A DNA stretch of 64,000 nt from [Flavobacterium] thermophilum (GTDB taxonomy: Bacteria; Bacillota; Bacilli; Bacillales; Anoxybacillaceae), in assembly GCA_900450595.1 (NCBI GenBank), contig UGGS01000001.1:186001-250000 (forward strand), given 5' to 3'. Made by a program: the position numbers and the translations under genes. Position 1 is the first letter of the stretch. Every line of letters begins with the position of its first letter. Below the pieces are notes generated by a model that did no database searches, was not told the origin of the DNA, and saw only the letters and a program-made list of their open reading frames with translations. Of the stretch, positions 47,256 to 56,394 are shown in pieces.

Positions 47256-49100
47256 TTGACCAAGAAACGAATGGATCTTCGCAATATTGCGATTATCGCC
47301 CACGTCGACCATGGAAAAACGACGCTCGTCGACCAACTGCTCCGGCAGTCGGGGACATTCCGCGAAAACGAACAAGTCGAGGAGCGGGCGCTTGATCGCA
47401 ACGATTTGGAGCGTGAGCGCGGCATTACGATTTTAGCCAAAAATACTGCTGTGTTGTATAAAGGAACGCGCATCAACATTTTGGATACACCGGGGCACGC
47501 CGATTTCGGCGGGGAAGTGGAGCGGATCATGCGCCTTGTTGACGGCGTCTTGCTTGTCGTCGATGCGTACGAAGGCTGCATGCCGCAAACGCGGTTTGTG
47601 CTCAAAAAAGCGCTTGAGCAGCAGCTTGTGCCGATTGTCGTCGTCAACAAAATCGACCGCGAGTTTGCCCGTCCGGCGGAAGTCGTCGATGAAGTGATCG
47701 ACTTGTTTATTGAACTTGGCGCTTCGGAGGAGCAGCTTGAGTTTCCGGTCGTGTACACATCGGCGCTGCGCGGAACATCAAGCCTTGACCCGGACCGGCA
47801 AGGCGGGGACATGACCGCCCTGTTTGAGACGATCATCGAACATATTCCGGCGCCGGCGGACAATCGCGATGAACCGTTGCAATTCCAGGTGGCCCTGCTC
47901 GATTATAACGAATACGTGGGCCGCATCGGCATCGGCCGCATTTTCCGCGGCACGATGAAAACCGGCCAGCAAGTCGCCTTATTGAAGCGCGACGGCACCG
48001 TCAAGCAGTTCCGCGTCACAAAGTTGTTCGGCTTTATCGGCTTAAAGCGGATCGAGATTGAAGAAGCCCACGCCGGCGACATCGTGGCTGTTGCGGGAAT
48101 GGAAGACATTAACGTCGGCGAGACCGTTTGTCCGCCGGACCGCCAGGAACCGTTGCCGCCGCTTCATATTGATGAGCCGACGCTGAAAATGACCTTTCTT
48201 GTCAACAACAGCCCGTTTGCCGGGCGCGAAGGCAAATATGTGACGGCACGGAAGTTGGAAGAGCGGCTGCTCACCCAGCTTGAGACCGATGTCAGCCTGC
48301 GCGTCGAGCCGACCGATTCGCCGGATGCATGGATCGTTTCCGGACGCGGCGAGCTTCATTTAGCCATTCTAATTGAAAGCATGCGCCGAGAAGGGTATGA
48401 ACTGCAAGTATCGAAGCCGGAAGTCATTGTCAAAGAGATCGATGGCGTTTTGTGCGAACCGATTGAACGGGTCGTGATCGACGTTCCGGAAGAGTATACC
48501 GGCGCCGTTATGGAATCGCTTGGCAGCCGCAAAGGCGAGCTCGCCGATATGGTGCATGGAGACAACGGACAAGTGCGCCTCGTCTTTCTTGTGCCGTCGC
48601 GCGGGTTGATCGGCTACCGAAGCGAATTTATGTCGCTGACGCGTGGGTATGGCATTTTAAACCATTCATTTGACCATTACGCTCCCATGCAGGCTGGCGC
48701 GATCGGAGGCCGCCGCCAAGGGGTGCTCGTCTCGATGGAAACCGGCAAGGCGACAGCGTACAGCATTATGCAGCTTGAGGACCGCGGCACGATTTTTGTC
48801 GAGCCGGGCACAGAAGTGTACGAAGGAATGATCGTCGGCGAGCACAGCCGGGAAAACGACCTTGTCGTCAACATTTGCCGCGAGAAGCATGTTACCAATG
48901 TGCGCTCATCGACGAAAGAGCAGACGGTGACGATGAAAAAGCCGCGCCTGCTGACGCTGGAAGAGGCGCTTGAGTATTTGAACGACGATGAATATTGCGA
49001 AGTGACGCCGGCTTCGATTCGCTTGCGCAAAAAAATCTTAAGCAAAAGCGAGCGCGAAAAAGCGGAGAAGAGAAAGAAAGCGGCGCAACAGGCAAAATAG
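47256..49100 (+). CDS. typA: Ribosome-associated GTPase TypA/BipA
   Basis: A 614-residue translational GTPase (B. subtilis YlaG). TTG 47256 follows CAGGAGTG. G1 is IAHVDHGKTT (about 12-21), G3 is LDTPGHADFGGEV, and G4 is VVNKIDR; then come domain II, EF-G-like domains III and V, and the BipA-specific C-terminal domain (about 480-600). It binds 70S ribosomes and is important for growth in cold or stress and for 50S assembly. Confidence 0.97.
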   Translation: MTKKRMDLRNIAIIAHVDHGKTTLVDQLLRQSGTFRENEQVEERALDRNDLERERGITILAKNTAVLYKGTRINILDTPGHADFGGEVERIMRLVDGVLLVVDAYEGCMPQTRFVLKKALEQQLVPIVVVNKIDREFARPAEVVDEVIDLFIELGASEEQLEFPVVYTSALRGTSSLDPDRQGGDMTALFETIIEHIPAPADNRDEPLQFQVALLDYNEYVGRIGIGRIFRGTMKTGQQVALLKRDGTVKQFRVTKLFGFIGLKRIEIEEAHAGDIVAVAGMEDINVGETVCPPDRQEPLPPLHIDEPTLKMTFLVNNSPFAGREGKYVTARKLEERLLTQLETDVSLRVEPTDSPDAWIVSGRGELHLAILIESMRREGYELQVSKPEVIVKEIDGVLCEPIERVVIDVPEEYTGAVMESLGSRKGELADMVHGDNGQVRLVFLVPSRGLIGYRSEFMSLTRGYGILNHSFDHYAPMQAGAIGGRRQGVLVSMETGKATAYSIMQLEDRGTIFVEPGTEVYEGMIVGEHSRENDLVVNICREKHVTNVRSSTKEQTVTMKKPRLLTLEEALEYLNDDEYCEVTPASIRLRKKILSKSEREKAEKRKKAAQQAK

Positions 49101-49235
49101 AAGCGGCGTGCCTTTGGCCAACCGGAAAAGCCGCGGATGCGCCGGCGTGTGCATGCTTCTGCCGCGCGGCGCTTGAGAGAGAACAGAACAAGGCTGCGTT
49201 TTGGCGGGCGATTCGGGTGAACGGGAGGGAATGGT

Positions 49236-49544
49236 ATGAATGTGCTGGAACGGCTGACGTTTTTCGCCTCGCTTTATGACGTTGACGGCAATCCCGAGCG
49301 CGGCATGTGGCTGCTGTACGCCACGGTTTTGCTGCTGGCGGCGCTTGTTTACCGCCTCGGTTTTGCCCGCCGGCTGCCGCTGTTGAAAAGCGTCGTCATT
49401 TACGTCTTGCTGGCGCTCGGCTGCACGGTGTTAACGTTTTTTGCCGTTTTTTTGCCTGTGGCGGAAGGATTGGCGGTCGCCTCGCTCGTATTACTCATTT
49501 ATAAAATCCGCCTCAGGCAGGCGAAAGAGGGAGAAAAGCCATGA
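49236..49544 (+). CDS. ylaH: YlaH-like membrane protein
   Basis: A 102-residue protein with three membrane helices (about 24-42, 50-72 and 74-92) and a basic end. [28 protein letters not shown] resembles the YlaH family, as does its place after typA. ATG 49236 follows GGAGGGA. The function is unknown. Its stop overlaps the next start (ATGA). Confidence 0.85.
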   Translation: MNVLERLTFFASLYDVDGNPERGMWLLYATVLLLAALVYRLGFARRLPLLKSVVIYVLLALGCTVLTFFAVFLPVAEGLAVASLVLLIYKIRLRQAKEGEKP

Positions 49545-49825
49545 AATCGGTGCAAGACGCTCTTTACAACTGGCTGACAATCGAAATTGTCGCCGCCGCC
49601 CGCCCGCACGATGAGGCGGCGCGCGACACGGCGTCGTTTTTTCTGGCCATCTTGGAAAACGACTTCGGCGTGACGGCGGTGAAGGCCGCCAAAGACGAAG
49701 CGAGCGGGCGGTACGTTGTTGAATATAGGCGCGGCGGGGAAACAAAGACGGCCCATTTCCCTGTGGAGCTGGCGGAAGCGATATGGCGGCAGATCGAAGC
49801 CGAGCCGGAGAAGTACGGATCATAA
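49541..49825 (+). CDS. Conserved hypothetical protein
   Basis: A 94-residue soluble protein coupled to ylaH by a four-base overlap. It looks like a small alpha/beta domain: an N-terminal helix ([20 protein letters not shown]), a helix with [15 protein letters not shown], two strands and a C-terminal helix. It has no known catalytic motif. Not recognised. A strong terminator follows. Confidence 0.7.
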   Translation: MKSVQDALYNWLTIEIVAAARPHDEAARDTASFFLAILENDFGVTAVKAAKDEASGRYVVEYRRGGETKTAHFPVELAEAIWRQIEAEPEKYGS

Positions 49826-49832
49826 AGGAGCA

Positions 49833-49875
49833 AAACCGGCACTGAAAAGCAGCCGCTTTTCGGTGCCGGTTTTTG
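49833..49875. terminator. Strong bidirectional terminator
   Basis: AAACCGGCAC (49833-49842) and GAAAAGC pair with GCTTTTC and GTGCCGGTTT (49862-49871) around AGCC. There are T runs on both strands, serving the gene before it and ylaI. Confidence 0.92.
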
Positions 49876-49876
49876 G

Positions 49877-50077
49877 TTACCAATCGTCATCGGCGCGGTT
49901 GCCGCGATAGAAGCGGAATTTTCCTGTCGCCAGCCGCAGCCGCGTTTTTTCCGCAATGCGGTCATGGCAGCGGCGGCACATGTACGTATGGATCGGGCGG
50001 TTGCGAAGCCGTTTGGCGAGCGGCGATTCGTCGTCGATCGTGTCAATTTGTTCGCAAAGCACGCATTTGACTCTCAT
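49877..50077 (-). CDS. ylaI: YlaI-like zinc-ribbon protein (DUF2197)
   Basis: A 66-residue protein with paired cysteines CVLC (5-8) and CRRC (34-37) that should hold a zinc ion, followed by a basic RIAEKTRLRLATGKFRFYR tail. It matches B. subtilis YlaI (DUF2197). ATG 50077 is preceded by TGAGGTGA. It may bind nucleic acid; no function is established. Confidence 0.88.
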   Translation of the reverse strand: MRVKCVLCEQIDTIDDESPLAKRLRNRPIHTYMCRRCHDRIAEKTRLRLATGKFRFYRGNRADDDW

Positions 50078-50141
50078 TGTTCACCTCAGCAACTAGAAAA
50101 TGCCCCTCCCGATCCATTATACCACAGCGCAGCGGAATCGT

Positions 50142-50738
50142 TCAGCGGTTTAAGTGGTGGTTGGACTGTTTTTCTTGGCGTTCGTTCAGCTGCCGTTCCT
50201 CTTGGTTGTTCAGCTGCCCGTCGTTTTCTTCGGTCGGATTTGGCGTCGTTTCAAACAGGTCGCTTGGCACTTCCGGCATCACCCGCCCAACGATGTCGGC
50301 GATTTCGTTCATGAACGCCTGCACCGGCCGCCCCTCGTCAATTTGCCGGCCGATGTTGCGCACGCGCGTGTAAAGGTCCGGATCGGCGACAATAATCGCG
50401 TTGGCGCCGTACGGGTCTTTTTGCAGTGCTTCCGCCACGGAATATTTGATCGTGCCGACGCGTGAGGCGTCGACATTGGCGCCGACGTCAATGCCGACGA
50501 TGGCGTACTTGCCCACAACGATCGCTGCGGCATCGTGAACGTTCGGAACACGGTTCGCGATCTCCGCAATCCGGCGGGCGATCTCCTGGCCCGATTTATT
50601 TTCTACCTGCTCATCAACCGTATTTCTGACGCGCACAAGCGAACGGTCCCCATCGTTTGCTTCATTGCTGTTTCCAACATTGCATCCGCCTAAAAGAAGA
50701 AGGGAGAAGGCGGCCAGCCATCCGAGAGTTTTCTTCAT
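50142..50738 (-). CDS. ylaJ: Sporulation lipoprotein of the YhcN/YlaJ family
   Basis: A 198-residue lipoprotein with signal peptide and lipobox LLGGC (lipidated Cys19). The YhcN/YlaJ domain spans about 60-150 (NVHDAAAIVVGKYAIVGIDV, IIVADPDLYTRVRNI). The C-terminus is polar and Gln/Asn-rich. In B. subtilis such proteins sit in the spore inner membrane and may aid germination. ATG 50738 follows AGGTGG. It is divergent from the PhoH2 gene. Confidence 0.92.
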   Translation of the reverse strand: MKKTLGWLAAFSLLLLGGCNVGNSNEANDGDRSLVRVRNTVDEQVENKSGQEIARRIAEIANRVPNVHDAAAIVVGKYAIVGIDVGANVDASRVGTIKYSVAEALQKDPYGANAIIVADPDLYTRVRNIGRQIDEGRPVQAFMNEIADIVGRVMPEVPSDLFETTPNPTEENDGQLNNQEERQLNERQEKQSNHHLNR

Positions 50739-50872
50739 CTTTGCCCACCTCTGCTTTTTTGACTTTATTTTGCAAAAATCCTTCTATCTTTATACATTTT
50801 TTCATATGCTATACCACAGCCATTCCCATCCGGTATACAAGGCGAAAAACGGACGCTAGGGGGAAGCGGAAT

Positions 50873-52204
50873 TTGGGAAAGAAAATCTATGTGCTTGATA
50901 CGAACGTCCTCTTGCAAGACCCGTATTCGATTTTTTCGTTCGAGGACAATGAGGTCGTCATTCCGGCTGTCGTCCTGGAGGAAGTGGATTCGAAAAAGCG
51001 GTATATGGATGAAGTCGGGAGAAACGCCCGCCAGGTGTCGAAGCTGATCGACCGCCTGCGCGAGAACGGCAAGCTGCACGAGAAAATTCCGCTTGAAAAC
51101 GGAGGGGTGCTGCGCATTGAACTGAACCACCGCTCATTCCATCAGCTGCAGGAAATTTTTGTCGAAAAAACGAACGACAACCGCATTTTGGCGGTGGCGA
51201 AAAACTTATCGCTTGAGGAACAGGCGAAAGAGGACGGACGTTCGGTCATTTTGGTGAGCAAAGATGCGCTCGTGCGCGTGAAAGCGGATGCCATCGGGCT
51301 GCAGGCCGAAGACTTTTTAAGCGACCGCGTCGTCGACGTCGACCATATTTACACCGGGTTTTTGGATCTGTACATAGGGAGGGATCACCTGCAGCGGTTT
51401 TACGATAAAGGGGAGCTCGTGTTGGCCGATATCGCCGATCACCCGTTTTACCCGAACCAGTTTATTATTATGAAAGACGCATTCGGCAGTTCGGCTTCGG
51501 CGATTGGCATCGTCGACCAAAACGGCAAAAAGGTGAAGAAGCTGATTTTTCATCATGAGCATATATGGGGCATTCGCCCGCGCAACGTGCAGCAAACGAT
51601 GGCGTTTGAGCTGCTTATGCGCGACGATATTCCGCTCGTGACGTTAATCGGCAAGGCCGGAACCGGAAAAACGCTGCTCGCGCTTGCTGCCGGGCTCATG
51701 CAGACTGAAGACTTGCGCACGTACAAAAAGCTGCTTGTCGCGCGCCCGATCGTGCCGATGGGGAAAGACCTCGGCTTTTTGCCCGGGGAAAAGGAAGAAA
51801 AGCTGCGCCCGTGGATGCAACCGATTTTTGACAACCTTGAGTATTTGTTCAACACGAAAAAGCCGGGGGAATTGGACGCCATTTTAGCCGGCATGAGCTC
51901 GATTGAAGTCGAGGCGCTCACCTACATTCGCGGCCGCAGCCTGCCGGAGCAGTTCATCATTATTGATGAGGCGCAAAACTTGACAAAGCATGAAGTGAAG
52001 ACGATTTTGACGCGCGTCGGCGAAAAAAGCAAAATCATTTTAATGGGCGATCCGGAACAGATCGACCATCCATATTTGGATGAATACAACAACGGCTTGA
52101 CGTATGTGGTCGAGAAATTCAAAGACCAAAAAATCGCCGGTCATATCCGCCTTGTCAAAGGAGAGCGTTCCGCGCTCGCCCAGCTCGCTGCCGACTTGCT
52201 TTAG
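50873..52204 (+). CDS. ylaK: PhoH2-type protein: PIN domain plus PhoH ATPase
   Basis: A 443-residue protein like B. subtilis YlaK (442). The N-terminal PIN nuclease domain (1-135; acidic residues in YVLDTNVLLQDP and EEVDSKK) is followed by a PhoH ATPase domain (about 235-443) with Walker A GKAGTGKT, FIIIDEAQN Walker B and GDPEQID. PhoH2 proteins in mycobacteria are RNA-unwinding nucleases, so a role in RNA turnover is likely. TTG 50873 follows AGGGGGAAG; the frame stays open upstream without a ribosome site, overlapping divergent ylaJ. Confidence 0.93.
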   Translation: MGKKIYVLDTNVLLQDPYSIFSFEDNEVVIPAVVLEEVDSKKRYMDEVGRNARQVSKLIDRLRENGKLHEKIPLENGGVLRIELNHRSFHQLQEIFVEKTNDNRILAVAKNLSLEEQAKEDGRSVILVSKDALVRVKADAIGLQAEDFLSDRVVDVDHIYTGFLDLYIGRDHLQRFYDKGELVLADIADHPFYPNQFIIMKDAFGSSASAIGIVDQNGKKVKKLIFHHEHIWGIRPRNVQQTMAFELLMRDDIPLVTLIGKAGTGKTLLALAAGLMQTEDLRTYKKLLVARPIVPMGKDLGFLPGEKEEKLRPWMQPIFDNLEYLFNTKKPGELDAILAGMSSIEVEALTYIRGRSLPEQFIIIDEAQNLTKHEVKTILTRVGEKSKIILMGDPEQIDHPYLDEYNNGLTYVVEKFKDQKIAGHIRLVKGERSALAQLAADLL

Positions 52205-52322
52205 CCCTCGTCTTCCAACCGGCCGCTTGGGAGGCTGCCAATCCTGCGTCACGCGAACGAACAGGAATGGCGGCCCCTCACGGCCGACCGAAAACCGGAC
52301 GTCCTCTTGACGGAGCGTCTGG

Positions 52323-52829
52323 TCAGCGGACGATGAGCTGGCGCACATGGGTAATCGGCGCTTCGCGGTTCGAGCCGTCGCCGAAATAAATGTGCACCGG
52401 ACCGTCATCGCGCAGCGGCTTTCCGTTTTTAGAAAAAGCAAAAATCAAATCGTATGCTTTGTCGAGCGGGATCACCGTTTCCCCGCTTTCCGTCACGACG
52501 ACAAGTTCGGAAGCGTCTTCGTGCGGTTCAGCGTTTTGCAAAAACGGAGCAAACGGCATGCCGAACGAACCGGTGATGATTTTCTCCTTCAAAAAACGCC
52601 GCTCGGTTTTCAATGTGGGCGGAAAGACGGCCCCCTCCTGAATTTCCCGGTCCCAAAACGCCGACCACTTTTTGATTTCTTCTTCCTCTTGCCCTGCCTC
52701 GGCCTGATCCGGTTTCGGATGCGAAAAATACGTGTCCAAATCGACTTTTCGGTCATCGAAAATCCAGACGCCAGGGTCGAGCGTAATCGTAAAGTTGACC
52801 TTTCCCGTCAGCATGATAATATCGCTCAT
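52323..52829 (-). CDS. Conserved hypothetical protein (YlaL position)
   Basis: A 168-residue soluble protein, MSDIIMLTGKVNFTITLDPGVWIFDDRKVDLDTYF, with an acidic middle (EAGQEEEEIKKW) and C-terminal VHIYFGDGSNREAPITHVRQLIV. ATG 52829 follows AGAGGAGAGG on the reverse strand; a longer frame from 52949 crosses into the insertion sequence flank. B. subtilis ylaL stands at this place and I believe the family is the same, but I cannot prove it. No catalytic motif is evident. Confidence 0.75.
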   Translation of the reverse strand: MSDIIMLTGKVNFTITLDPGVWIFDDRKVDLDTYFSHPKPDQAEAGQEEEEIKKWSAFWDREIQEGAVFPPTLKTERRFLKEKIITGSFGMPFAPFLQNAEPHEDASELVVVTESGETVIPLDKAYDLIFAFSKNGKPLRDDGPVHIYFGDGSNREAPITHVRQLIVR

Positions 52830-52961
52830 CAAGACACCCTCTCCTCTGCATGTTGCCGCTGTTTTTAGTATAATAATAAATAAAGCGTTTGTCATGTTCC
52901 AAGCCGGATTGCTGTCAATGGGTGTGAGTAAAATATTTGTGGGTGACATTCAGGAATGATT

Positions 52962-53005
52962 CCCCGACGAGGGTTGCGAACTTTTGTTCGCGACGCTCGT
53001 CGGGG
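52962..53005 (+). repeat. Long hairpin at the left end of the insertion sequence
   Basis: CCCCGACGAG (52962-52971) pairs with CTCGTCGGGG (52996-53005). Inside it, GCGAAC (52976-52981) pairs with GTTCGC (52986-52991) around TTTT. It lies between the end repeat and the transposase start and could block transcription or translation entering from outside. Confidence 0.85.
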
Positions 53006-53111
53006 CCACCAAGCGAAGCGCGGTAGAAAAAAGCAAATGTCATGCAAAAAGGACTCTCTCCCTGCTATGATGGTGATGACCAACATCCATAAAACAGGAG
53101 GGAGAGAGTCC

Positions 53112-54479
53112 ATGAAACATCTTACCACAGAATGGCCTTTATTAAAAGAGCTGGAGGAACAATTAGTCAGAACTCTTCAAAAGGTGTTCGCTGTCTTGTT
53201 GGCGGCCCTTTTGGAGGAGATTGATCAACAACTGGCGGAAGCGCGGGACAAGCGCCGGTATCAGCTGAAAGACAAACGGCCGACCACGATCCAAACGCTG
53301 TTTGGAGAAGTGACGTTTCGACGGAACTACTACTATGATCGGCAGGCGGGGGCGTATACCTTCTTGCTGGATGCCGAACTGGGCTTTGATGGAGCGCAGT
53401 CGATCAGCCCTTGCCTCGAGGAAACGGCGGTCGAGTTGGCCGTAGAGTGCTCTTCCTACCGCAAAGCAGCCCGTACGTTGGAGTCGATCGTGGGGTATGC
53501 GGTCCTAAGCCACGAGGCGATTCGCCAACTGGTGCTGGAGGCCCCTGTCTCGCTGCACCACCCTGTTTCCCAACGGCACGGCCGAGTGCTGTTTGTGGAG
53601 GCGGATGGACTGTTTATTTCCCGCCAGGGGAAAGGGAAACGGGCGAAAGAAGAGAAAATCCTGGCGGTTCACGAGGGATGGAAACGAAACGGTTCGCAGC
53701 TCGAGCTCGTGAACCGGCGCCACTACCTCCATGAAGGGGCGGGAGACGTGTGGGAACGGTTTGAAGAGTGGCTGATGAACGAATATGCCTATGACCCGTG
53801 CCGGGACCTTTTGATCATCAACGGCGACGCGGCGTCGTGGATCACGGCCTGCCGGGAGTATTTTGGGAAGCGGGCGTGCTTTCAGCTGGATCGATTTCAT
53901 GTGGCGCGGGAGCTGCGTCAGTGTCTGTCCGGCCATCCGCGTTGGCGGGAGGTGCGGAAGAAGCTGGCGAAACAAGACGAAGAAGGACTTTTGGTCGAGC
54001 TGAACAGCGCGGTCGGCACGTTGGAGGACGAAGGCAAAGAACAACAGCTGGCCGCCTTGATTCGCCGGATCGAGTCGATGCCGGGATGCATCCGGGACTA
54101 TCGGGAGTGGCTGTCGGAGCAAGGGGTGGAGACGACCGGCATGCGTCCGATGGGCCACGCCGAGAGCGTGATGAGCCGGTTTGCGCATCGGGTGAAATCC
54201 CGCCGCAGCTGGAAAGACCAAGGGCTTCGGGCGTTTCTGAGGGCGATGGCAGCCCGAATCGACGGGATTTGGCGGAGAAATGGGCAGTTGGTGGAGGAAG
54301 AAGAGACCCGAACGGCAGCCTCGGCCTCAACAAAGTCCAAGCGGATCGAACAGGCCAAACGGAAGGCCGGACGGTTATGGGCAGATGTGGTGCGTCAGAA
54401 TCTACCGTGTCTGCAGCGGTCATCCGGGACGCCGATCCATCAAGCGTTGTCGGCGCTCCGGGATGGTGGTTGGGTGTAA
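53112..54479 (+). CDS. ISLre2-family transposase (UPF0236)
   Basis: A 455-residue transposase. ATG 53112 follows GGAGGGAG; the frame runs open back to 52956 through the hairpin without a start site. Recognisable parts: TIQTLFGEVTFRRNYYYD near residue 58, the VLFVEADGLFISRQ and LIINGDAASWI acidic strands, and GHAESVMSRFAHRVKSRRSW near the C-terminus, as in the UPF0236/ISLre2 group. It appears intact, so the element may still be active. Confidence 0.9.
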   Translation: MKHLTTEWPLLKELEEQLVRTLQKVFAVLLAALLEEIDQQLAEARDKRRYQLKDKRPTTIQTLFGEVTFRRNYYYDRQAGAYTFLLDAELGFDGAQSISPCLEETAVELAVECSSYRKAARTLESIVGYAVLSHEAIRQLVLEAPVSLHHPVSQRHGRVLFVEADGLFISRQGKGKRAKEEKILAVHEGWKRNGSQLELVNRRHYLHEGAGDVWERFEEWLMNEYAYDPCRDLLIINGDAASWITACREYFGKRACFQLDRFHVARELRQCLSGHPRWREVRKKLAKQDEEGLLVELNSAVGTLEDEGKEQQLAALIRRIESMPGCIRDYREWLSEQGVETTGMRPMGHAESVMSRFAHRVKSRRSWKDQGLRAFLRAMAARIDGIWRRNGQLVEEEETRTAASASTKSKRIEQAKRKAGRLWADVVRQNLPCLQRSSGTPIHQALSALRDGGWV

Positions 54480-54646
54480 AAAAATGGAATACAATATCAT
54501 CACCTCAAGATGAGGGATGAGAGTCCGAAAGCGCTTACGATATGAATTCCTGAAAATGGTTCGCTAACTAGTGATTGACAACGCCCGTAGTGAACCGAAA
54601 AAATGTTCTCCACAAAGTCTTGACTGACTCTGTCAATGGTTTCAAC

Positions 54647-54675
54647 TTGCAAAATGGCTTGTTTCACGTTAAGAT
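54647..54675 (+). promoter_or_regulatory. Promoter of ylaN
   Basis: TTGCAA (54647-54652), a 17-base spacer and TAAGAT (54670-54675), outside the insertion sequence. Confidence 0.6.
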
Positions 54676-54711
54676 TTAAAGAAGGATAGGGGAGAGAACG
54701 GAGGGATCGAT

Positions 54712-54999
54712 GTGACGGACGAATCGATGGGCTATCGCGAAAAGGCGTACGCGCTGCTGCAAGCCGATGCGGAAAAAATTATTCAGCTCATCCGCGTGCA
54801 AATGGATCATTTGACGATGCCGCAATGTCCGCTCTATGAGGAAGTGTTGGACACGCAAATGTTCGGATTGTCGCGGGAAATCGACTTTGCGGTGCGCCTC
54901 GGGCTTGTGGAGGCCAAAGACGGAAAGGCGCTCCTTGACCGGCTTGAGCGCGAGCTTTCCGCATTGCATGAAGCAGTGACAAAAAAGCGCGTACGATAA
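54712..54999 (+). CDS. ylaN: YlaN (UPF0358)
   Basis: A 95-residue four-helix protein: [61 protein letters not shown]. subtilis YlaN is essential under iron limitation and has been reported to bind Fe2+ and the Fur repressor. GTG 54712 follows GGAGGGA. A terminator separates it from ftsW. Confidence 0.93.
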   Translation: MTDESMGYREKAYALLQADAEKIIQLIRVQMDHLTMPQCPLYEEVLDTQMFGLSREIDFAVRLGLVEAKDGKALLDRLERELSALHEAVTKKRVR

Positions 55000-55010
55000 C
55001 GATACATGGC

Positions 55011-55048
55011 AACTCAAACGATTGGCCTGCCGTCGTTTGAGTTTTTCT
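55011..55048 (+). terminator. Terminator of ylaN
   Basis: AACTCAAACGA (55011-55021) pairs with TCGTTTGAGTT (55033-55043), then T run. Confidence 0.92.
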
Positions 55049-55120
55049 GTTTTTGGGCAGGAAATCGGCGCGCTGCTGCGAATGATTTATGTACATACGT
55101 GCAAACAGGGAAGAGGGACG

Positions 55121-56332
55121 ATGGATCGACAATTACGGAAGAAAGTGTTGAAATGTTACGATTATCCGCTCATGGCCGCGGTCATTATGCTGTCGTTGTT
55201 CGGCCTGATTATGGTGTACAGCGCGAGCATGGTGACGGCCGTCATCCGTTTTGAGGTGCCGAGCGACTATTTTTATGAGCGGCAAAAGCATTGGCTCATC
55301 GCCGCGCTCGCTGCCTTTGCCATGATGGCTATTATTCCGTATAAAGTGTGGCGAAAAGAACGATTCGTGAAATTCGTTTTCTTCGCTTCCCCGCTGATGC
55401 TGATCGCGGTTGTGTTCCTTGGCCATACGGCCAACAATGCGACAAGCTGGTTTCGCGTTGGGGCGCTTTCCATCCAGCCGGCGGAGCTGGCCAAGCTCGG
55501 CTTGATTTTGTACTTGTCGGCGGCGTTTGCCAACAAGCGGAAACGGCTGGCTGAGCCGGTGAAAAGCAATTTATTCCCCATTTACTATACGCTGTTTATT
55601 TGTGCGTTGATCGCCATTCAGCCGGACTTCGGCACGGCGTTTATCGTTTTTGTCATCGCGGTGTGCATCATTCTTTCGTCTGGACTGCGCCTCACATTGC
55701 TTTTCAAGCAGCTGCTCTTTTTCGCTTTGATCGCCGTGATGCTGTCGCCGCTTTGGCTTCCGTTCATGGGCAAAAAGATTTTTTCGGGCGAACGGTTGTC
55801 GCGCCTTTACAGTTTTTTGGATCCGTTTCAATATGCGGATACGGACGGCTATCAGCTCGTCAATTCGTATTTGGCGATCGGGATCGGCGGGCTGAAAGGG
55901 CTTGGGCTCGGAAAAGGCATCCAAAAGTACGGCTATTTGCCGGAGTCGCACACCGACTTTATTATGGCCGTCATTGCCGAAGAGCTCGGTTTGTTCGGCG
56001 TCATGTTCACGCTTGGGCTATTGGCGTTTATCGTGCTGCGCGGATTGTGGATCGCCCGCCGCTCCCACGATGCGTTTGGGAGCCTGCTTGCGATCGGCAT
56101 CTCCGTCATGATCGGCTTTCAAACGTTCATTAACGTTGGTGGGGTCGTTGGCCTTATTCCGATTACAGGGGTGCCGCTGCCGCTCGTCAGCTATGGGGGA
56201 ACGTCGCTTGTCCTGACCATGGCTTCGCTCGGTCTGCTTGTGAACATTTCTATGTTTGCAAAGTACGAACAACGGTATAAAAAAGCGGAAAAAACGATGG
56301 TCAGCAAACAGAAAAGAGGTCTGACTTTTTAG
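55121..56332 (+). CDS. ftsW: Cell division peptidoglycan polymerase FtsW (SEDS)
   Basis: A 403-residue SEDS glycosyltransferase, the same length as B. subtilis FtsW, with about ten membrane helices. Conserved parts are MVYSASM, GHTANNATSWFRVGALSIQPAELAKLGLI (basic-aromatic loop), IQPDFGTA with the catalytic Asp, PESHTDFIMAVIAEELG and the C-terminal GVPLPLVSYGGTSLV. ATG 55121 follows GGAAGAGGG. Earlier in-frame starts (55022 on) lie in the ylaN terminator. Confidence 0.95.
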   Translation: MDRQLRKKVLKCYDYPLMAAVIMLSLFGLIMVYSASMVTAVIRFEVPSDYFYERQKHWLIAALAAFAMMAIIPYKVWRKERFVKFVFFASPLMLIAVVFLGHTANNATSWFRVGALSIQPAELAKLGLILYLSAAFANKRKRLAEPVKSNLFPIYYTLFICALIAIQPDFGTAFIVFVIAVCIILSSGLRLTLLFKQLLFFALIAVMLSPLWLPFMGKKIFSGERLSRLYSFLDPFQYADTDGYQLVNSYLAIGIGGLKGLGLGKGIQKYGYLPESHTDFIMAVIAEELGLFGVMFTLGLLAFIVLRGLWIARRSHDAFGSLLAIGISVMIGFQTFINVGGVVGLIPITGVPLPLVSYGGTSLVLTMASLGLLVNISMFAKYEQRYKKAEKTMVSKQKRGLTF

Positions 56333-56340
56333 AAAGTGTA

Positions 56341-56369
56341 TTTACAAATCGGCAAAACTTTTATACTTT
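56341..56369 (+). promoter_or_regulatory. Promoter of pycA
   Basis: TTTACA (56341-56346), a 17-base spacer and TACTTT (56364-56369), 26 bases before the start. Confidence 0.55.
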
Positions 56370-56394
56370 TATTAAATAAAGGAGGAGGGACAGA

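Larger units (their letters stand above)
52949..54554 (+). mobile_element. ISLre2-family insertion sequence
   Basis: A complete transposase gene flanked by short inverted ends TTCAGGAAT (52949-52957) and ATTCCTGAA (54546-54554). The outer limits may extend a few bases more; no target duplication could be fixed by eye. It lies between the YlaL-like gene and ylaN, where B. subtilis has ylaM, which is missing. No host gene is visibly cut. Confidence 0.8.
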
